Below, piece after piece: positions 43,461 through 54,636 of a DNA stretch of 64,000 nt; position 1 is the stretch's first letter; each line of letters opens with the position of its first letter. Position numbers and translations under genes: made by a program. The notes below the pieces were generated by a model that was not told where the DNA came from, did no database searches, and saw only the letters and a list, made by a program, of their open reading frames with translations. This DNA is from Dysosmobacter sp. Marseille-Q4140. Lineage in GTDB: Bacteria; Bacillota; Clostridia; Oscillospirales; Oscillospiraceae. Location of the stretch: assembly GCA_018228705.1 (NCBI GenBank), contig CP073694.1, forward strand, positions 992,001 to 1,056,000, written 5' to 3'.

Positions 43461-44105
43461 ATGGTGTTTACGATCCGTCCATACGCAGAAAGAGACGCCG
43501 CGGCCTGCGGTGAGTGCCTGTATGAAGGCTTTTTTACGGCCCCTATAGATCATTGCGACAAGCTCCTGTTGCGGGATTATGCCCAGGTCTTGATTGAAAA
43601 ATGCAACTTCACCTTTGTTGCGGAGGCGGAGGATGGGCAGGTCGTGGGGTTTATCTGCGGGAAATACGACAAAGCCTTTGACCGGACTTTGGCAAACCGA
43701 TATGGGTGCAAAAGGCACTATGGCTTGTGGTGCAGGATGTTTCTCAAATACTATTTGAAGCGTTATAAAATGTCGGAGCGTTTTCAGAAACAATGGGATC
43801 ATTTCTCCTCCCAATTACAGGAGCGGGACAGCAAGACCTTCGGAGCCTGCGACCTGGAGCTTGTGGCGCTTGCGTCCAAAGCAGCCTATCGGAAAGGGCT
43901 TGGGACGGCCTTGGTCACACAGTTTCTGTCCAGAGCCAGGGCTGACGGTGCGGACACCGTGCGTCTGCTGACCAATACGCTGGCGTCATGGGAATTTTAT
44001 GAGAAGCGCGGCTTTGCGAGGGTGGCCGAAACGCCGTTCCGGGATGGCTCCGAAAACCGGACCATTATCTATGAATACCGAATCAAGGGGGCAGACAGCG
44101 CATGA
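43461..44105 (+). CDS. GNAT-family N-acetyltransferase
   Basis: 214 residues of GNAT build. Acetyl-CoA loop AAYRKGLGTALVTQFLSRA (about 139-157), preceded by CDLELVALAS (beta-4) and followed by VRLLTNTLASWEFYEKRGFARV, the usual final strand and helix. It acetylates an unknown small molecule or protein. The stop overlaps the start of the DUF2249-type gene by 4 bases. Confidence 0.85.
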   Translation: MVFTIRPYAERDAAACGECLYEGFFTAPIDHCDKLLLRDYAQVLIEKCNFTFVAEAEDGQVVGFICGKYDKAFDRTLANRYGCKRHYGLWCRMFLKYYLKRYKMSERFQKQWDHFSSQLQERDSKTFGACDLELVALASKAAYRKGLGTALVTQFLSRARADGADTVRLLTNTLASWEFYEKRGFARVAETPFRDGSENRTIIYEYRIKGADSA

Positions 44106-44788
44106 GTTACGAAAATTGGAAAGATCAGGCGCCCAACTTCCAGGTCGTCGATGTACGCCATCTGCAGGGGAACTTTTTCCCGGGCCTGAAGCAGAAAGCA
44201 ATGGGACTGGAAGTAGGCGAGGGCTTCACCGTCATCCAGACCTTTGAGCCCCACCCGCTCTATGCCGCCATGGAGGCCCTTGGGTTTGAACACCATACCG
44301 AGCAGGCCGGGCCGGCTGAATTTCATGTTTCGTTCTGCCGTGTGGAGAAAAAGGACGGCGGGGAGGATACGCCCTTCAAGCCCCTGGCCCTGCTCAACTA
44401 TCCCATGATCGACGAGGAGCTGGGCCGGATCGCGGCGGACTTCTGGTCGCTGACCTGGCAGAGCGAAAAGCGGACGCTGCCTTATGAAATGCGGCTGCTC
44501 CTCTCCCTGGTCAACGCCGTGGGCGCCGGACGGATGCGGCAGGCCACAAGAGAGCTGATCAAAGCCTATGCCTGCGGGGTGGAGTCAGCGGCCCTGGACG
44601 ATGTGTTTGAGCTGCTGGCCTGGAACCAGGGGATCGGTTATTTCAGTTCGGAGATCGGTCCCTCCACTCTGTTCCAAGCCTATAAGCTGATCAAGCAGCA
44701 GGAAAAACAGGGGGCGGAGCGGCCCCGGATCTGCCAGATGCTGCGTGAAAAATTCGGTGAGAAGAACGCGGAGGTAACGGTTCTTTGA
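44102..44788 (+). CDS. DUF2249-type N-terminus fused to a helical domain
   Basis: 228 residues. About 1-80 is a small alpha/beta domain of the DUF2249/TusA-like kind (VVDVRHLQGNF, GEGFTVIQTFEPHPLY, LGFEHHTEQAGPAEFHVSF). About 100-210 is helical and resembles carboxymuconolactone-decarboxylase/AhpD-like bundles (MRLLLSLVNAVGAGRMRQATRELIKAYACGV). DUF2249 proteins act in anaerobic redox or metalloenzyme contexts. No cysteine pair of AhpD is visible, so enzymatic activity is doubtful. It ends 13 bases before the mobile element. Confidence 0.65.
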   Translation: MSYENWKDQAPNFQVVDVRHLQGNFFPGLKQKAMGLEVGEGFTVIQTFEPHPLYAAMEALGFEHHTEQAGPAEFHVSFCRVEKKDGGEDTPFKPLALLNYPMIDEELGRIAADFWSLTWQSEKRTLPYEMRLLLSLVNAVGAGRMRQATRELIKAYACGVESAALDDVFELLAWNQGIGYFSSEIGPSTLFQAYKLIKQQEKQGAERPRICQMLREKFGEKNAEVTVL

Positions 44789-44874
44789 GCCGCGTCATGA
44801 AAAAAGTGGATGCCCTTCGGGGCGGCACGCATAAAACAGCATAAGAATGTTTTCAGGAAACGGCGTAGCTTCGG

Positions 44875-46783
<1,909 letters not shown>

Positions 46784-46970
46784 TCCTTTCCCGTCCTTTC
46801 CTTTGTTTTGAGTAGGGAGCAAGCACAGCAAATGAGTACCCATTTGCGATTTTGGCTTGTTGGGAAAATCCCAAACCCTTTACTTTCTCTCACTCAATAT
46901 CCCGTTTGAAAGGCAGCTTTTGTTGCACTTTCCCCCTCACTATATAAAAATGAAAATCCGGAAAATGATA

Positions 46971-46999
46971 TTGACTTACCATGCAATTTGTGATATTCT
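46971..46999 (+). promoter_or_regulatory. promoter of the NimA-like gene
   Basis: TTGACT (46971-46976), 17 bases, TATTCT (46994-46999). No repeat or operator was seen in the rest of the 46784-47095 gap. Confidence 0.6.
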
Positions 47000-47095
47000 A
47001 AATAAAAATATGTTTCTGCCGAGAAACGCTTATTCTTACTCCAGTCGGCCATGGAAGGAGTAAAAAAAAACGTCTATTTTTTTGTGGAGGTCAAT

Positions 47096-47605
47096 ATGAT
47101 ATTTCGAGAAATGAGGCAAAAAAAACAGGAACTATCGCGGCAAGAGATTGCGGATATTCTGCATAAGGGGACATCTGGTGTGCTTGCCCTTTTGGGCGAC
47201 AACGATTATCCCTACGCCGTTCCAATCAGTTATGTGTATGACGACGGGAAAATCTATTTTCACGGCGCAAAAAACGGTCATAAAATAGACGCTATTCAAA
47301 GAACTGCAAAAGCGTCGTTTTGTGTGATTGATAAAGATTTAGTTGTGCCGGAGGAGTACACAACTTATTTTAGAAGTGTAATTGCTTTTGGACAAATACG
47401 GATAATCGAAGGTGATCTCGAAAAGAGAGCAGCGATGGAAAAACTGGCAATCAAATATGCGCCGGAAGATACTGCCGCAAACCGTGATGATGCCATAAGC
47501 CGCGGGTTGAAACCTCTTTGTATGTTGGAAATGAAAATCGACCACATAACAGGAAAAGAGGCGATAGGACTTGTAAAAGAAAAGGAAAAATTAAATAGAC
47601 TGTAA
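47096..47605 (+). CDS. pyridoxamine 5'-phosphate oxidase family protein (NimA-like)
   Basis: 169 residues with the split-barrel flavin-binding fold: IADILHKGTSGVLALLGDNDYPYAVPISYVYDDGKIYFHGAKNGHKID, typical of NimA/5-nitroimidazole antibiotic resistance relatives. The ATG at 47096 follows TGGAGGTCAAT. On a mobile element beside a MATE pump it is plausibly a resistance or detoxification gene, but general PNPOx-family flavoproteins look alike. Confidence 0.87.
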   Translation: MIFREMRQKKQELSRQEIADILHKGTSGVLALLGDNDYPYAVPISYVYDDGKIYFHGAKNGHKIDAIQRTAKASFCVIDKDLVVPEEYTTYFRSVIAFGQIRIIEGDLEKRAAMEKLAIKYAPEDTAANRDDAISRGLKPLCMLEMKIDHITGKEAIGLVKEKEKLNRL

Positions 47606-47644
47606 ATAAAATCAGCCCGCCGGGGTTTCATTTTATTGTGTAGT

Positions 47645-47676
47645 AGGCCAGCGTTACACAAACGCTGGCCTTTTTT
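47645..47676 (+). terminator. terminator after the NimA-like gene
   Basis: AGGCCAGCGTT (47645-47655) and AACGCTGGCCT (47661-47671) followed by TTTTTTT. Confidence 0.88.
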
Positions 47677-47700
47677 TATTTGTTAGGAGGATTGATTATC

Positions 47701-49032
47701 ATGTATGAAGGCAAATCACACACTTTATTTGCCAAATATGCCGTACCGCAAATGATAGGGTTGCTGTTTAACTCGGTCTATATGATTGTTGACGGTGTAT
47801 TCATTGGCAATCGACTTGGCCGCGACGCTATGGCCGCCGCTGCCGTTTCTGTTCCGCTTGTCGAGATACTAATTGCATTGTCTATGGCAGTTGCCACAGG
47901 CGCGGGCGTTTTGATTTCCTCACATCTCGGTCAAGGTGAGAAAGAAAAAGCACGCCACATTTTTAGCCTTGCCGCCCTATGTACGGCTGTTATGGGGCTG
48001 TTGATTAGCGTATTGGGAAATATTTTTATTCACCCGCTTGCTGAACTTTTAGGCTCAACTCCGGTTATCCATGATGAAGCAATCAGTTATATGTGGTACA
48101 TCATTACCTTTTCCCCATTCCTGCTTTTCAGTTTCTTGTTAAGCGGTCTGGTGCGTAATGATAACCGTCCAAAACTTGCCATGTTTGCCCTCATGTTTGG
48201 CTCTGTATCAAATATTGTCTTGGACTATGTGTTTATGTACCCATTGAACATGGGGATTGCCGGTGCAGCATTGGCTACCGCACTTGGCCCCATTTTCAGC
48301 GTTTTAATTATGCTGCCCCATTTCATATTCAAGCGCGGGGATTTGTACTTAACGAAATTCAAACTGAAGTGGCGGAGCATTTGCTCGGTCTATGTACTTG
48401 GCTTCCCGTCCTTTATCATGGAGTTTACTATTGGCATTATTACCTTTGTATATAACTTTGCCATTGTGCATTATGGCTTTGGGGAAATCGGACTTGCAGC
48501 CTACCTTGTCATCGGCTACTTAATGTTGATTATTTTGACACTGTTTCTTGGTATGGCGCAGGGCTTGCAACCCGTATTTAGTTATTTTATGGGGACAGGG
48601 GAAGAAAAACGGAGCAAATCTCTACTTGGCTTTTCCATTAAAGCATTTTTAGCAATAGGCGTTTTGTGCTATGTCTTGATCGTGTTCTTCTCTCGCGGCT
48701 TTTTCACGATTTTCAATCCGGGAGATATTGAACTAATCAACTTTATGGAAAGTAAAAGCCTACCTTACTTTTCCGGTTTCTTCCTTGCAGGATTTAATAT
48801 TTTAATGATTTCTTATTGGCAGGCAAATGGGCGCACAAGTAACGCCCTTACGGTATCTCTATGCCGTAGCGTCATATGGCCGCCAATTTTGGTTGCCGTT
48901 CTTCCGCTGATTTTTGGCAGCGAAGCCGTATGGCTTTGCCATTCTATCAGTGAAATCATGACGGCGATTATAGCAGTTGTTTTGATTGTTTTCATAAAGC
49001 GCAAGAAAGAAAATCAGAAAGTTGGATTTTAA
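47701..49032 (+). CDS. MATE-family multidrug efflux transporter
   Basis: 443 residues, twelve hydrophobic segments with the MATE opening (PQMIGLLFNSVYMIVDGVFIGNRLG) and an internal duplication at FPSFIMEFTIGIITFVYN. It exports drugs or metabolites using a sodium or proton gradient. ATG 47701 is 10 bases behind TAGGAGG. It follows a terminator and precedes the kinase-like gene by 13 bases. Confidence 0.92.
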   Translation: MYEGKSHTLFAKYAVPQMIGLLFNSVYMIVDGVFIGNRLGRDAMAAAAVSVPLVEILIALSMAVATGAGVLISSHLGQGEKEKARHIFSLAALCTAVMGLLISVLGNIFIHPLAELLGSTPVIHDEAISYMWYIITFSPFLLFSFLLSGLVRNDNRPKLAMFALMFGSVSNIVLDYVFMYPLNMGIAGAALATALGPIFSVLIMLPHFIFKRGDLYLTKFKLKWRSICSVYVLGFPSFIMEFTIGIITFVYNFAIVHYGFGEIGLAAYLVIGYLMLIILTLFLGMAQGLQPVFSYFMGTGEEKRSKSLLGFSIKAFLAIGVLCYVLIVFFSRGFFTIFNPGDIELINFMESKSLPYFSGFFLAGFNILMISYWQANGRTSNALTVSLCRSVIWPPILVAVLPLIFGSEAVWLCHSISEIMTAIIAVVLIVFIKRKKENQKVGF

Positions 49033-49583
49033 GGAGGGACATGATATGAAGCGGATCATTACCATAGGCCGTGAATTTGGAAGCGGTGGAAGAGAAGTTG
49101 GCAGGCGTTTAGCCGAAAGACTGAATATTGCCTATTACGACCGAGAGATTATTGATGAATTGATGAAACGAACTCAATTAGCGGAAAGTTATGTGTTGCA
49201 AGTGGAGGAAAGCAGGCCCCTGCCGCTGTTACCAATAACAACTGCTCGCACTTTTGGTATTCCTACCAACTATACATTGGAAAATCGTCTGTCCATTTAT
49301 AAGCAGGAAAGCGAAATAATCCGCGAAATGGCAGAGAAATCGGATTGTATCATTGTAGGACGATGTGCAGACTATGTTTTGCAAGATTTGAACCCTTTTC
49401 GCTTGTTTGTATATGCGGATATAAGTTCTAAAATTGCCCGTTGCAGGGAAAAGGGAGCCGACGCAGCGGCGATGACGGATAAAGAATTGCAGCAAAAAAT
49501 TATATCTATTGATAAGAAAAGAGCACGTTACTACCAATTTTATACAGAACAAGATTGGGGCAATAAAGCAAACTACGATTTAT

Positions 49584-50716
49584 GGCAATACCGCACAGAA
49601 AAGTAGGCGCGATACTGCCAGGAGTGATATAATAAGACCATGGATAAACAGATGACAATGTCTGCGCTTAGTGATGAGTTGGCGCAGGTACGGACAAAGA
49701 AGAAAGAATTTCTAGCCCAGATCGAGCGGATCGTCCCGTGGAAGGAATGGCTTACGCTGATCCAGCCGTGCTATTACAAAGGAGAGCGCGGCAATAAACC
49801 CTATCCACTGGAGACCATGCTGCGGTTGTATCTGCTGCAAAATCTGTATGACCTGAGTGATGAAGCAACAGCGGCGGAGGCAATCGACAGCCGGGCATTT
49901 TCAGATTTCTGCGGCGTTGATTCCAGCAATCAGGTGCCGAACGGAGATACCATTGGCCGCTTTCGGAACCTGCTGGTGAAGAATGGACTGCAGGAGAAAC
50001 TGTTTGCACAAGTTGTTACCGCGCTCACTGAACAGGGCCTTATCCTGAAAAAGGGAACGATCGTAGATTCCACCATTATTTCCGCGCCGTCTTCCACCAA
50101 GAACAAGGAGAAAAAGCGGGATCCGGATGCACATCAGGTCAAGAAGGGCAACACATGGCACTTTGGCTATAAAGCCCATGTTGGGGTGGATAAGGACAGC
50201 GGACTGGTACACACAGTGGAGGCGACACCAGCCAATGTCCATGATGTGACGCAGACTTCATCCCTGCTGACCGGTGAGGAAGATGTCGTTTACGGCGACA
50301 GTGGCTATCTTGGAGCCGGGAACCGTGAGGACGCGATCGTTCGGAACAAATCCGGACGCAAGATCAAATACAAAATTAACCGACGTCCATCTCAATTAAA
50401 AAAGCTGAGCAAGAGCGGCCAGTATGCCGCAAAGAAAGTAGAACACGCAAAGTCTTCTGTTCGGGCAAAAGTAGAGCACGTATTCGGTGTCGTCAAGAAA
50501 CAGCTGCAATTTCGAAAAACGCGATACCGAGGGCTCGAAAAACAGCGAGCCAAATTCAATATCATGTTCGCATTGGCGAATCTGCTTCTGGCTGACAGGC
50601 CCTGCCTGGCGGCTTGAAGTTGTGCGCTCTCGCGAAGAAATGCGCCGGGAAGCCTATGGTTTCCTGCCTGATAGGTGATTCGACAGCGCTTGCCTCAGCA
50701 ATTGTGCGGTGCTGCC
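49584..50716 (+). mobile_element. IS5-type insertion sequence (1133 bp)
   Basis: Terminal inverted repeats GGCAATACCGCACA (left, 49584 on) and GGCAGCACCGCACA (right end, reverse complement, to 50716), 12 of 14 identical. The 4-bp target duplication TTAT is present at 49580-49583 and 50717-50720. The element contains one transposase gene. Confidence 0.87.
49640..50617 (+). CDS. IS5-family transposase
   Basis: 325 residues. N-terminal DUF772-type region (YPLETMLRLYLLQNLYDLSDEATAAEAIDS) and a DDE catalytic domain: Asp in KGTIVDSTII, Asp in DVVYGDSGYLG, Glu in RAKVEHVFGVVK. Full length and without frameshift, so the IS may be active. It catalyses cut-and-paste or copy-type transposition of this 1133-bp IS. 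Confidence 0.93.
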   Translation: MDKQMTMSALSDELAQVRTKKKEFLAQIERIVPWKEWLTLIQPCYYKGERGNKPYPLETMLRLYLLQNLYDLSDEATAAEAIDSRAFSDFCGVDSSNQVPNGDTIGRFRNLLVKNGLQEKLFAQVVTALTEQGLILKKGTIVDSTIISAPSSTKNKEKKRDPDAHQVKKGNTWHFGYKAHVGVDKDSGLVHTVEATPANVHDVTQTSSLLTGEEDVVYGDSGYLGAGNREDAIVRNKSGRKIKYKINRRPSQLKKLSKSGQYAAKKVEHAKSSVRAKVEHVFGVVKKQLQFRKTRYRGLEKQRAKFNIMFALANLLLADRPCLAA

Positions 50717-50930
50717 TTATGTATCAACACCACCAATACAGAAATCAAGAAAATCGTTGCTGCCATAGAGAAGTTTATCGTTTAGCAGTATTGGGGATGT
50801 GTCAATATGTCTGTATTTCATTATCTTTCTTCTCATAACCTGCGGTCAAAAAAAGCCCTTGCGCTTGCATGGGATTTTGCGCCTATGAGTATGAACACAC
50901 AAGTCATATAGTTATCTCTTATAGTTCCTG

Positions 50931-50973
50931 TACCAAACGCCCATGCGGTTTTATGCTGCGTGGGCGTTTGGTA
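50931..50973 (+). promoter_or_regulatory. 13-bp inverted repeat in the sigma-factor leader
   Basis: TACCAAACGCCCA (50931-50943) and TGGGCGTTTGGTA (50961-50973) can fold into a strong stem 37 bases before the sigma-factor start. It may be a transcription attenuator. The remaining gap 50786-50930 shows no gene. Confidence 0.6.
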
Positions 50974-51010
50974 TTTTGCCCCCTGCTTGGGAAGAAAGGG
51001 GGTGAGAAAA

Positions 51011-51451
51011 ATGATGAATAGTGAGCAGTATCGGGAACATATCGAGCGCACTTTCAACGCCTTTTGCAAGATTGTCCTTTACCATGCGGCGCTGGGTATT
51101 TACAAGAAAATACGGCGGAAGCAACAGTTTGAGGTATCACTCGACTATCTTCGGGAGTTTGATTTTGAGCCGATTGCCACAACAGACGAGTATTTTGTGA
51201 AATACGATATGCCTACCACTTTTACCGTTCGTGGGGAAACGGTCATTGTAGAAAGCGAGCAGTTAGCGGCCGCGCTTTTGCGTCTGCCGGAAAAGCGGCG
51301 TGAAGTGCTGTTTTTGCGGTACTACCTCGGTTACAGCGATACGGAAATCGGAAGGCTATTCGGAGTTTGCAGAAGCACAATCTTTCGTAGACGAAAAAGG
51401 TCATTGCGCTTCATACGAAAAGAACTGGAGGCGTTAGAAGATGAAGAATAG
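51011..51451 (+). CDS. RNA polymerase sigma factor-like protein (conjugative-element type)
   Basis: 146 residues with a sigma-70 region 4-like helix-turn-helix at the C-terminus (LPEKRREVLFLRYYLGYSDTEIGRLFGVCRSTIFRRRKRS, about 93-133) and no obvious region 2. Start ATG behind AAAGGGGGTGAG. Such factors (Tn916 Orf7-type) regulate genes of conjugative elements. It overlaps the next gene by 11 bases. Confidence 0.85.
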   Translation: MMNSEQYREHIERTFNAFCKIVLYHAALGIYKKIRRKQQFEVSLDYLREFDFEPIATTDEYFVKYDMPTTFTVRGETVIVESEQLAAALLRLPEKRREVLFLRYYLGYSDTEIGRLFGVCRSTIFRRRKRSLRFIRKELEALEDEE

Positions 51452-51650
51452 GAAATACAATTTGCTGCCCTATGAAACGATTGTAAAGGCAACCGCCGGG
51501 GAGCCGGAAGCGGTGAACACCGTCATTCAAACCTATACCGGCTACATCAAATATCTGTCCTACTTTCAAGGGAGTATCAACGACGATATTCAAGATTATC
51601 TCAAAGCGTCCTTAATGGAAGCACTACCCAAGTTCCGCTTTGACAGATGA
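51441..51650 (+). CDS. helix-turn-helix domain protein (Tn916 Orf8-like, 69 aa)
   Basis: MKNRKYNLLPYETIVKATAGEP..., a small protein usually encoded directly after the sigma factor in Tn916-type elements. Resembles the N-terminal region 2-like part (helix AVNTVIQTYTGYIKYLS). It is coupled to the sigma factor by overlap. Probably works with it; the integrase and excisionase that normally follow are absent. Confidence 0.82.
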   Translation: MKNRKYNLLPYETIVKATAGEPEAVNTVIQTYTGYIKYLSYFQGSINDDIQDYLKASLMEALPKFRFDR

Positions 51651-51668
51651 CAAGTAGCAAAGGCAGAA

Positions 51669-51714
51669 AAAGCCGTCAAGGATAAACTTCGCGCTTCGCG
51701 TCCTTGACGGCTTT
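51669..51714 (+). terminator. terminator after the sigma-factor genes
   Basis: AAAGCCGTCAAGGA (51669-51682) and TCCTTGACGGCTTT (51701-51714). A second stem follows: GAGGGCGCAA (51741-51750) with TTGCGCCCTC (51764-51773). The region 51780-52030 shows no convincing gene and is probably remnant DNA of the element. Confidence 0.78.
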
Positions 51715-52038
51715 GCCCGTCTTTGCTGTCGGGTAATCAAGAGGGCGCAAACGGATAGACCGCTTGCGCCCTCAATCTATGATGATGTGTTACGCAATAG
51801 AGAGCGAGAGCGCCTTACACAACGCGGTTTTGCAGACTTGAAAACACAAGAGTTGAGTGTTTATATCCCCACCCTCAAAAATGGCGGTCTACTGCGTAAC
51901 ATTTTGCCATGCCAGCGTGGACATTTAGGCAGGCGAAAAGCCTTGATTTATGCGACTTGCAGAGAACGGAAACAGAACAAGTAGTATCGTATCCCTTGAA
52001 AGCGCAAAAATGCCTTTCTATCGTTCCACGCGGCACAG

Positions 52039-52078
52039 AAAAAGCGGGCAAGAAGTCTTTGACCTCTTACCCGCTTTT
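52039..52078. terminator. hairpin near the right end of the element
   Basis: AAAAGCGGG ... AGAAGTC pairs with GACCTCT ... CCCGCTTTT (52040-52048 with 52070-52078), with T-rich and A-rich flanks on each side. Confidence 0.65.
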
Positions 52079-52206
52079 GTGGCAATCCGTATGGCAGCCA
52101 CCCTGTTTCAGTTGATTGTTGATGCTGTTTTATGAGTAGCTACCATCCGGCATCCACTTTTTCTGCTTTTCTGCTTTTGTTGTACCCTTGCCGGCACGTC
52201 GGGGGT

Positions 52207-52785
52207 TCAGGACAGCTCCAGCCGCTGTACGGCGCCCATAGCCTCCAGCTCCGTCGGGTCGTGGGTGACGAACAGCACCGTCCTTCCGGCGCACCGTCGG
52301 CGGGTGTCCGCCATGACGATCTCCTTGGTTTTCCGATCCAGGCCCTTAAAGGGTTCGTCCAGGAACAGCAGGTCGTACTCCGTCAGCAGTGCCCGGAGGA
52401 TGGCGACCCGGCGGCGCATCCCGCCGGACAGCTCCCGGGCGGGCTGGCGCGGGCAGTCCGTCAGCCCTACGGTGGCCAGGGCGGCTTCCGCCGCCTCCCA
52501 GCTCAAAGCCGGGGTCACCAGGCGGAGGTTAGACACCGGATTCAGGTTCTCACACAACCGGTCCTCCTGAAACACAGCGCTCAGGCGCAGACCATCCAGG
52601 CCCGTGATGATCCCCCGGTCCTGTGTCTCCAGCCCCATGAGGATCCGCAGCAGGGTGGTCTTGCCCGCACCGGAGGGGGCCATGAGCCCGGTGACCTGCC
52701 CCGCCGGCAGAACGGCGGAAAAGTCCCGGAGAACCTGTTTCCCGTCAAAGGCTTTACACAGCCCCTTGATCTCAATATCCCTCAT
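52207..52785 (-). CDS. ABC importer ATPase (SsuB/TauB-like)
   Basis: 192 residues, short for the family (usually ~250). Walker A APSGAGKTT, signature ELSGGMRRRVAILRA, Walker B LLFLDEPFKGLD and H-loop VTHDP. It is the ATPase of the 52789-54590 importer, 3 bases after the permease. The 3' side is the insertion point of the 7.4 kb element, but the gene appears complete. Confidence 0.88.
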   Translation of the reverse strand: MRDIEIKGLCKAFDGKQVLRDFSAVLPAGQVTGLMAPSGAGKTTLLRILMGLETQDRGIITGLDGLRLSAVFQEDRLCENLNPVSNLRLVTPALSWEAAEAALATVGLTDCPRQPARELSGGMRRRVAILRALLTEYDLLFLDEPFKGLDRKTKEIVMADTRRRCAGRTVLFVTHDPTELEAMGAVQRLELS

Positions 52786-52788
52786 AGC

Positions 52789-53538
52789 TCACATCCTCTC
52801 CAGTGTGCGTTCTCCCCACTTCAGAAGGATCAGGAATACCTTTTCAAAAACCAGACTCACCAGCACGATCACCAGCGTCCAGGCGAACAGATCCGGCGTG
52901 TTCAAGTAGATCTTGGCCTGCTGGAGCTGTTCGCCGATGGAGCCGTCTGGCATACCGATGACCTCGGCAGCGATGCCGGACTTCCAGCACAGGCCCAGAG
53001 CGGAGCCGCAGGCCGACCGAAAGTAAGGGAGCACCTGTGGCAGATACACATAGCGGATACTGCGGAGTGTGGGGATCCGGAACACCCGAGCCATCTCCAG
53101 CAGCTGCGGATCTGCGGCCCGGATGCCGCTCAACAGATTGGTATAGAGAACCGGCAGGACGATCAGGAAGGAGATCAGCACCGCCAGATTCCTGGAGGAA
53201 AACAGGATCAGCGCCAGAATGATAAAGGAGGCCACCGGAATGGACTTGATGGCCAGGAGGGCTGGCGCCAGCAGCTCCTCCACCCGGCGGAACCGGGCGG
53301 ACAGAGCCGCCAGCACAACTCCGGCCGCTGTTCCAAGCAGGAAACCCGCTGTGATGCGCACCAGGGAATACCAGATGGCGCCCCAAAAATCCAGCGTGGG
53401 GATCAGTTCCGTCAGCCGCGCCAGCACACGGAGGGGAGAGACCAGGATGATGCGCTGATCGATGGCCATGGCGCCTGCCTGCCACAGGAGCAGCCAAAAG
53501 ATTACAGCCCAGGCCCGTATGGTTCGGCGGCCTTTCAT
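52789..53538 (-). CDS. ABC importer permease (SsuC/TauC-like)
   Basis: 249 residues, six hydrophobic segments, with the BPD_transp_1 coupling loop MARVFRIPTLRSIRYVYLPQVLPYF and the WKSGIAAEVIGMPDGSIGEQLQQAKIY motif of nitrate/sulfonate/thiamine-precursor-type permeases. Follows the substrate-binding protein by 5 bases. Family members import sulfonates, bicarbonate, riboflavin or pyrimidine precursors, so the substrate is open. Confidence 0.87.
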   Translation of the reverse strand: MKGRRTIRAWAVIFWLLLWQAGAMAIDQRIILVSPLRVLARLTELIPTLDFWGAIWYSLVRITAGFLLGTAAGVVLAALSARFRRVEELLAPALLAIKSIPVASFIILALILFSSRNLAVLISFLIVLPVLYTNLLSGIRAADPQLLEMARVFRIPTLRSIRYVYLPQVLPYFRSACGSALGLCWKSGIAAEVIGMPDGSIGEQLQQAKIYLNTPDLFAWTLVIVLVSLVFEKVFLILLKWGERTLERM

Positions 53539-53543
53539 GAAAG

Positions 53544-54590
53544 TCAGCGGCTGAAGTAAAAGGCGTCGTCAGGCAGGGCGCCGCCCACGGACTGAGGATT
53601 CTGCTCGAACAAAACCGACAGATAGCCGGACAGCTTCTCCTTCATCTCGGCTCCCTCAATGAAAACAATGTTGCACTCCGGCAGGGCCTTCTGTGCCACT
53701 TCGGCGGTGACGATCTCATACTGGCCCACCAGCTGGGCGGCCTCCTCCACATTGGAGTTGACATAGTCCACCGACTCCTGATAGTGGTCCAGGAAGGCAG
53801 ATACCACCTCCGGATGCTCCTCTACAAAGGTGGTCCGGGCCACCACCACGCCAGTGACCAGGGTGGAGGGCGTCTCGCTGTCAGCCTGAAGGGCGTCCCA
53901 CTCCTCCGTCAGATCCAGCGCCACCCGCAGGCTCTCGCTCTGGGCCTGGGCGGTGGTGACGAAGGGCTGGGGCAGCATGGCGATGGCGTTCTCCTCCGCC
54001 ATCAGGGCGGAAAGGCACTCGGCCTGCTCGCTTTTCCACTCAATGGTCACATCCGCGGAGGGGTCGATACCGTTCTGGGTCAGCACATAATTCAGGGCGG
54101 CCTCCGGTGTGTTTCCCTTGCCGCTGGCGTAAATGGTCTTGCCCCGGAGGTCCTCCACGGAGTGTACCGTGTCTCCGCTCTCCACAATGTAAAGCACGCC
54201 CAGCGTATTGATGGCCAGCACCTGCACGCCGCCCTCGGTGTTGTTGTAAAGGACAGAAGCCAGGTTGGCGGGGACGGCGGCGATATCCGTGGTCCCCTGC
54301 GCCAGGGCGGCAGACACCTCATCGGTGGCGGCGGTGATATTAAAGTGATAGTTGTTGTCTGTGATCGTTCCACTGTCCGCTTCATTCATGAACTCCACCA
54401 TGCCCATTGCGGTGGGGCCCTTCAGGGCCATCACGTTGACGTCGATCGGATCGGCCATCTCTGTCACGTCGGATGGCGTGCTGCTCGAACCGGGCGTTTC
54501 CGAGGTGCCGGCATCCCCGGCGGTGGAGCAGCCTGCCAGCAGCGCGGCAGACAGGGACAGGACACAGAGCAGAGAGAGCAATTTTTTCAT
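53544..54590 (-). CDS. ABC substrate-binding lipoprotein (SsuA/NMT1-like)
   Basis: 348 residues. Lipobox LLAGC (Cys21), S/T/E-rich linker to about 45, then the two-lobed binding fold (ALKGPTAMGMVEFMNEAD, DIAAVPANLASVLYNN, LRGKTIYASGKGNTPEAALNYVL). Probably binds a small organic or metal-containing ligand outside the membrane. The operon starts behind the iron-box-regulated Crp/Fnr gene, which makes a metal-linked substrate plausible. Confidence 0.87.
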   Translation of the reverse strand: MKKLLSLLCVLSLSAALLAGCSTAGDAGTSETPGSSSTPSDVTEMADPIDVNVMALKGPTAMGMVEFMNEADSGTITDNNYHFNITAATDEVSAALAQGTTDIAAVPANLASVLYNNTEGGVQVLAINTLGVLYIVESGDTVHSVEDLRGKTIYASGKGNTPEAALNYVLTQNGIDPSADVTIEWKSEQAECLSALMAEENAIAMLPQPFVTTAQAQSESLRVALDLTEEWDALQADSETPSTLVTGVVVARTTFVEEHPEVVSAFLDHYQESVDYVNSNVEEAAQLVGQYEIVTAEVAQKALPECNIVFIEGAEMKEKLSGYLSVLFEQNPQSVGGALPDDAFYFSR

Positions 54591-54636
54591 ACCGTTGTTC
54601 CTTTCTAAATGTTCATCATTTTGTGTCGGAGGGGTG

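Larger units (their letters stand above)
49046..50785 (+). pseudogene. cytidylate-kinase-like gene interrupted by an IS element
   Basis: The first 538 bases (49046-49583) encode a P-loop kinase (GREFGSGGREVGRRLAERLN, DREIIDELMKR, IIVGRCADYVL). The frame resumes exactly after the IS at 50721, giving CINTTNTEIKKIVAAIEKF and a stop at 50783-50785. Joining the two parts over one TTAT copy restores the expected ...NYDLCINT ending of the family. Upstream of the IS the interrupted frame reads on to a stop at 49606, so a product truncated by about 20 residues may still be made. Confidence 0.88.

Noticed and set aside
51787..52130. Short open frames after the Tn916-like genes
   Set aside because: No ribosome sites, no recognisable domains, and interrupted by hairpins; taken as remnant DNA of the element.
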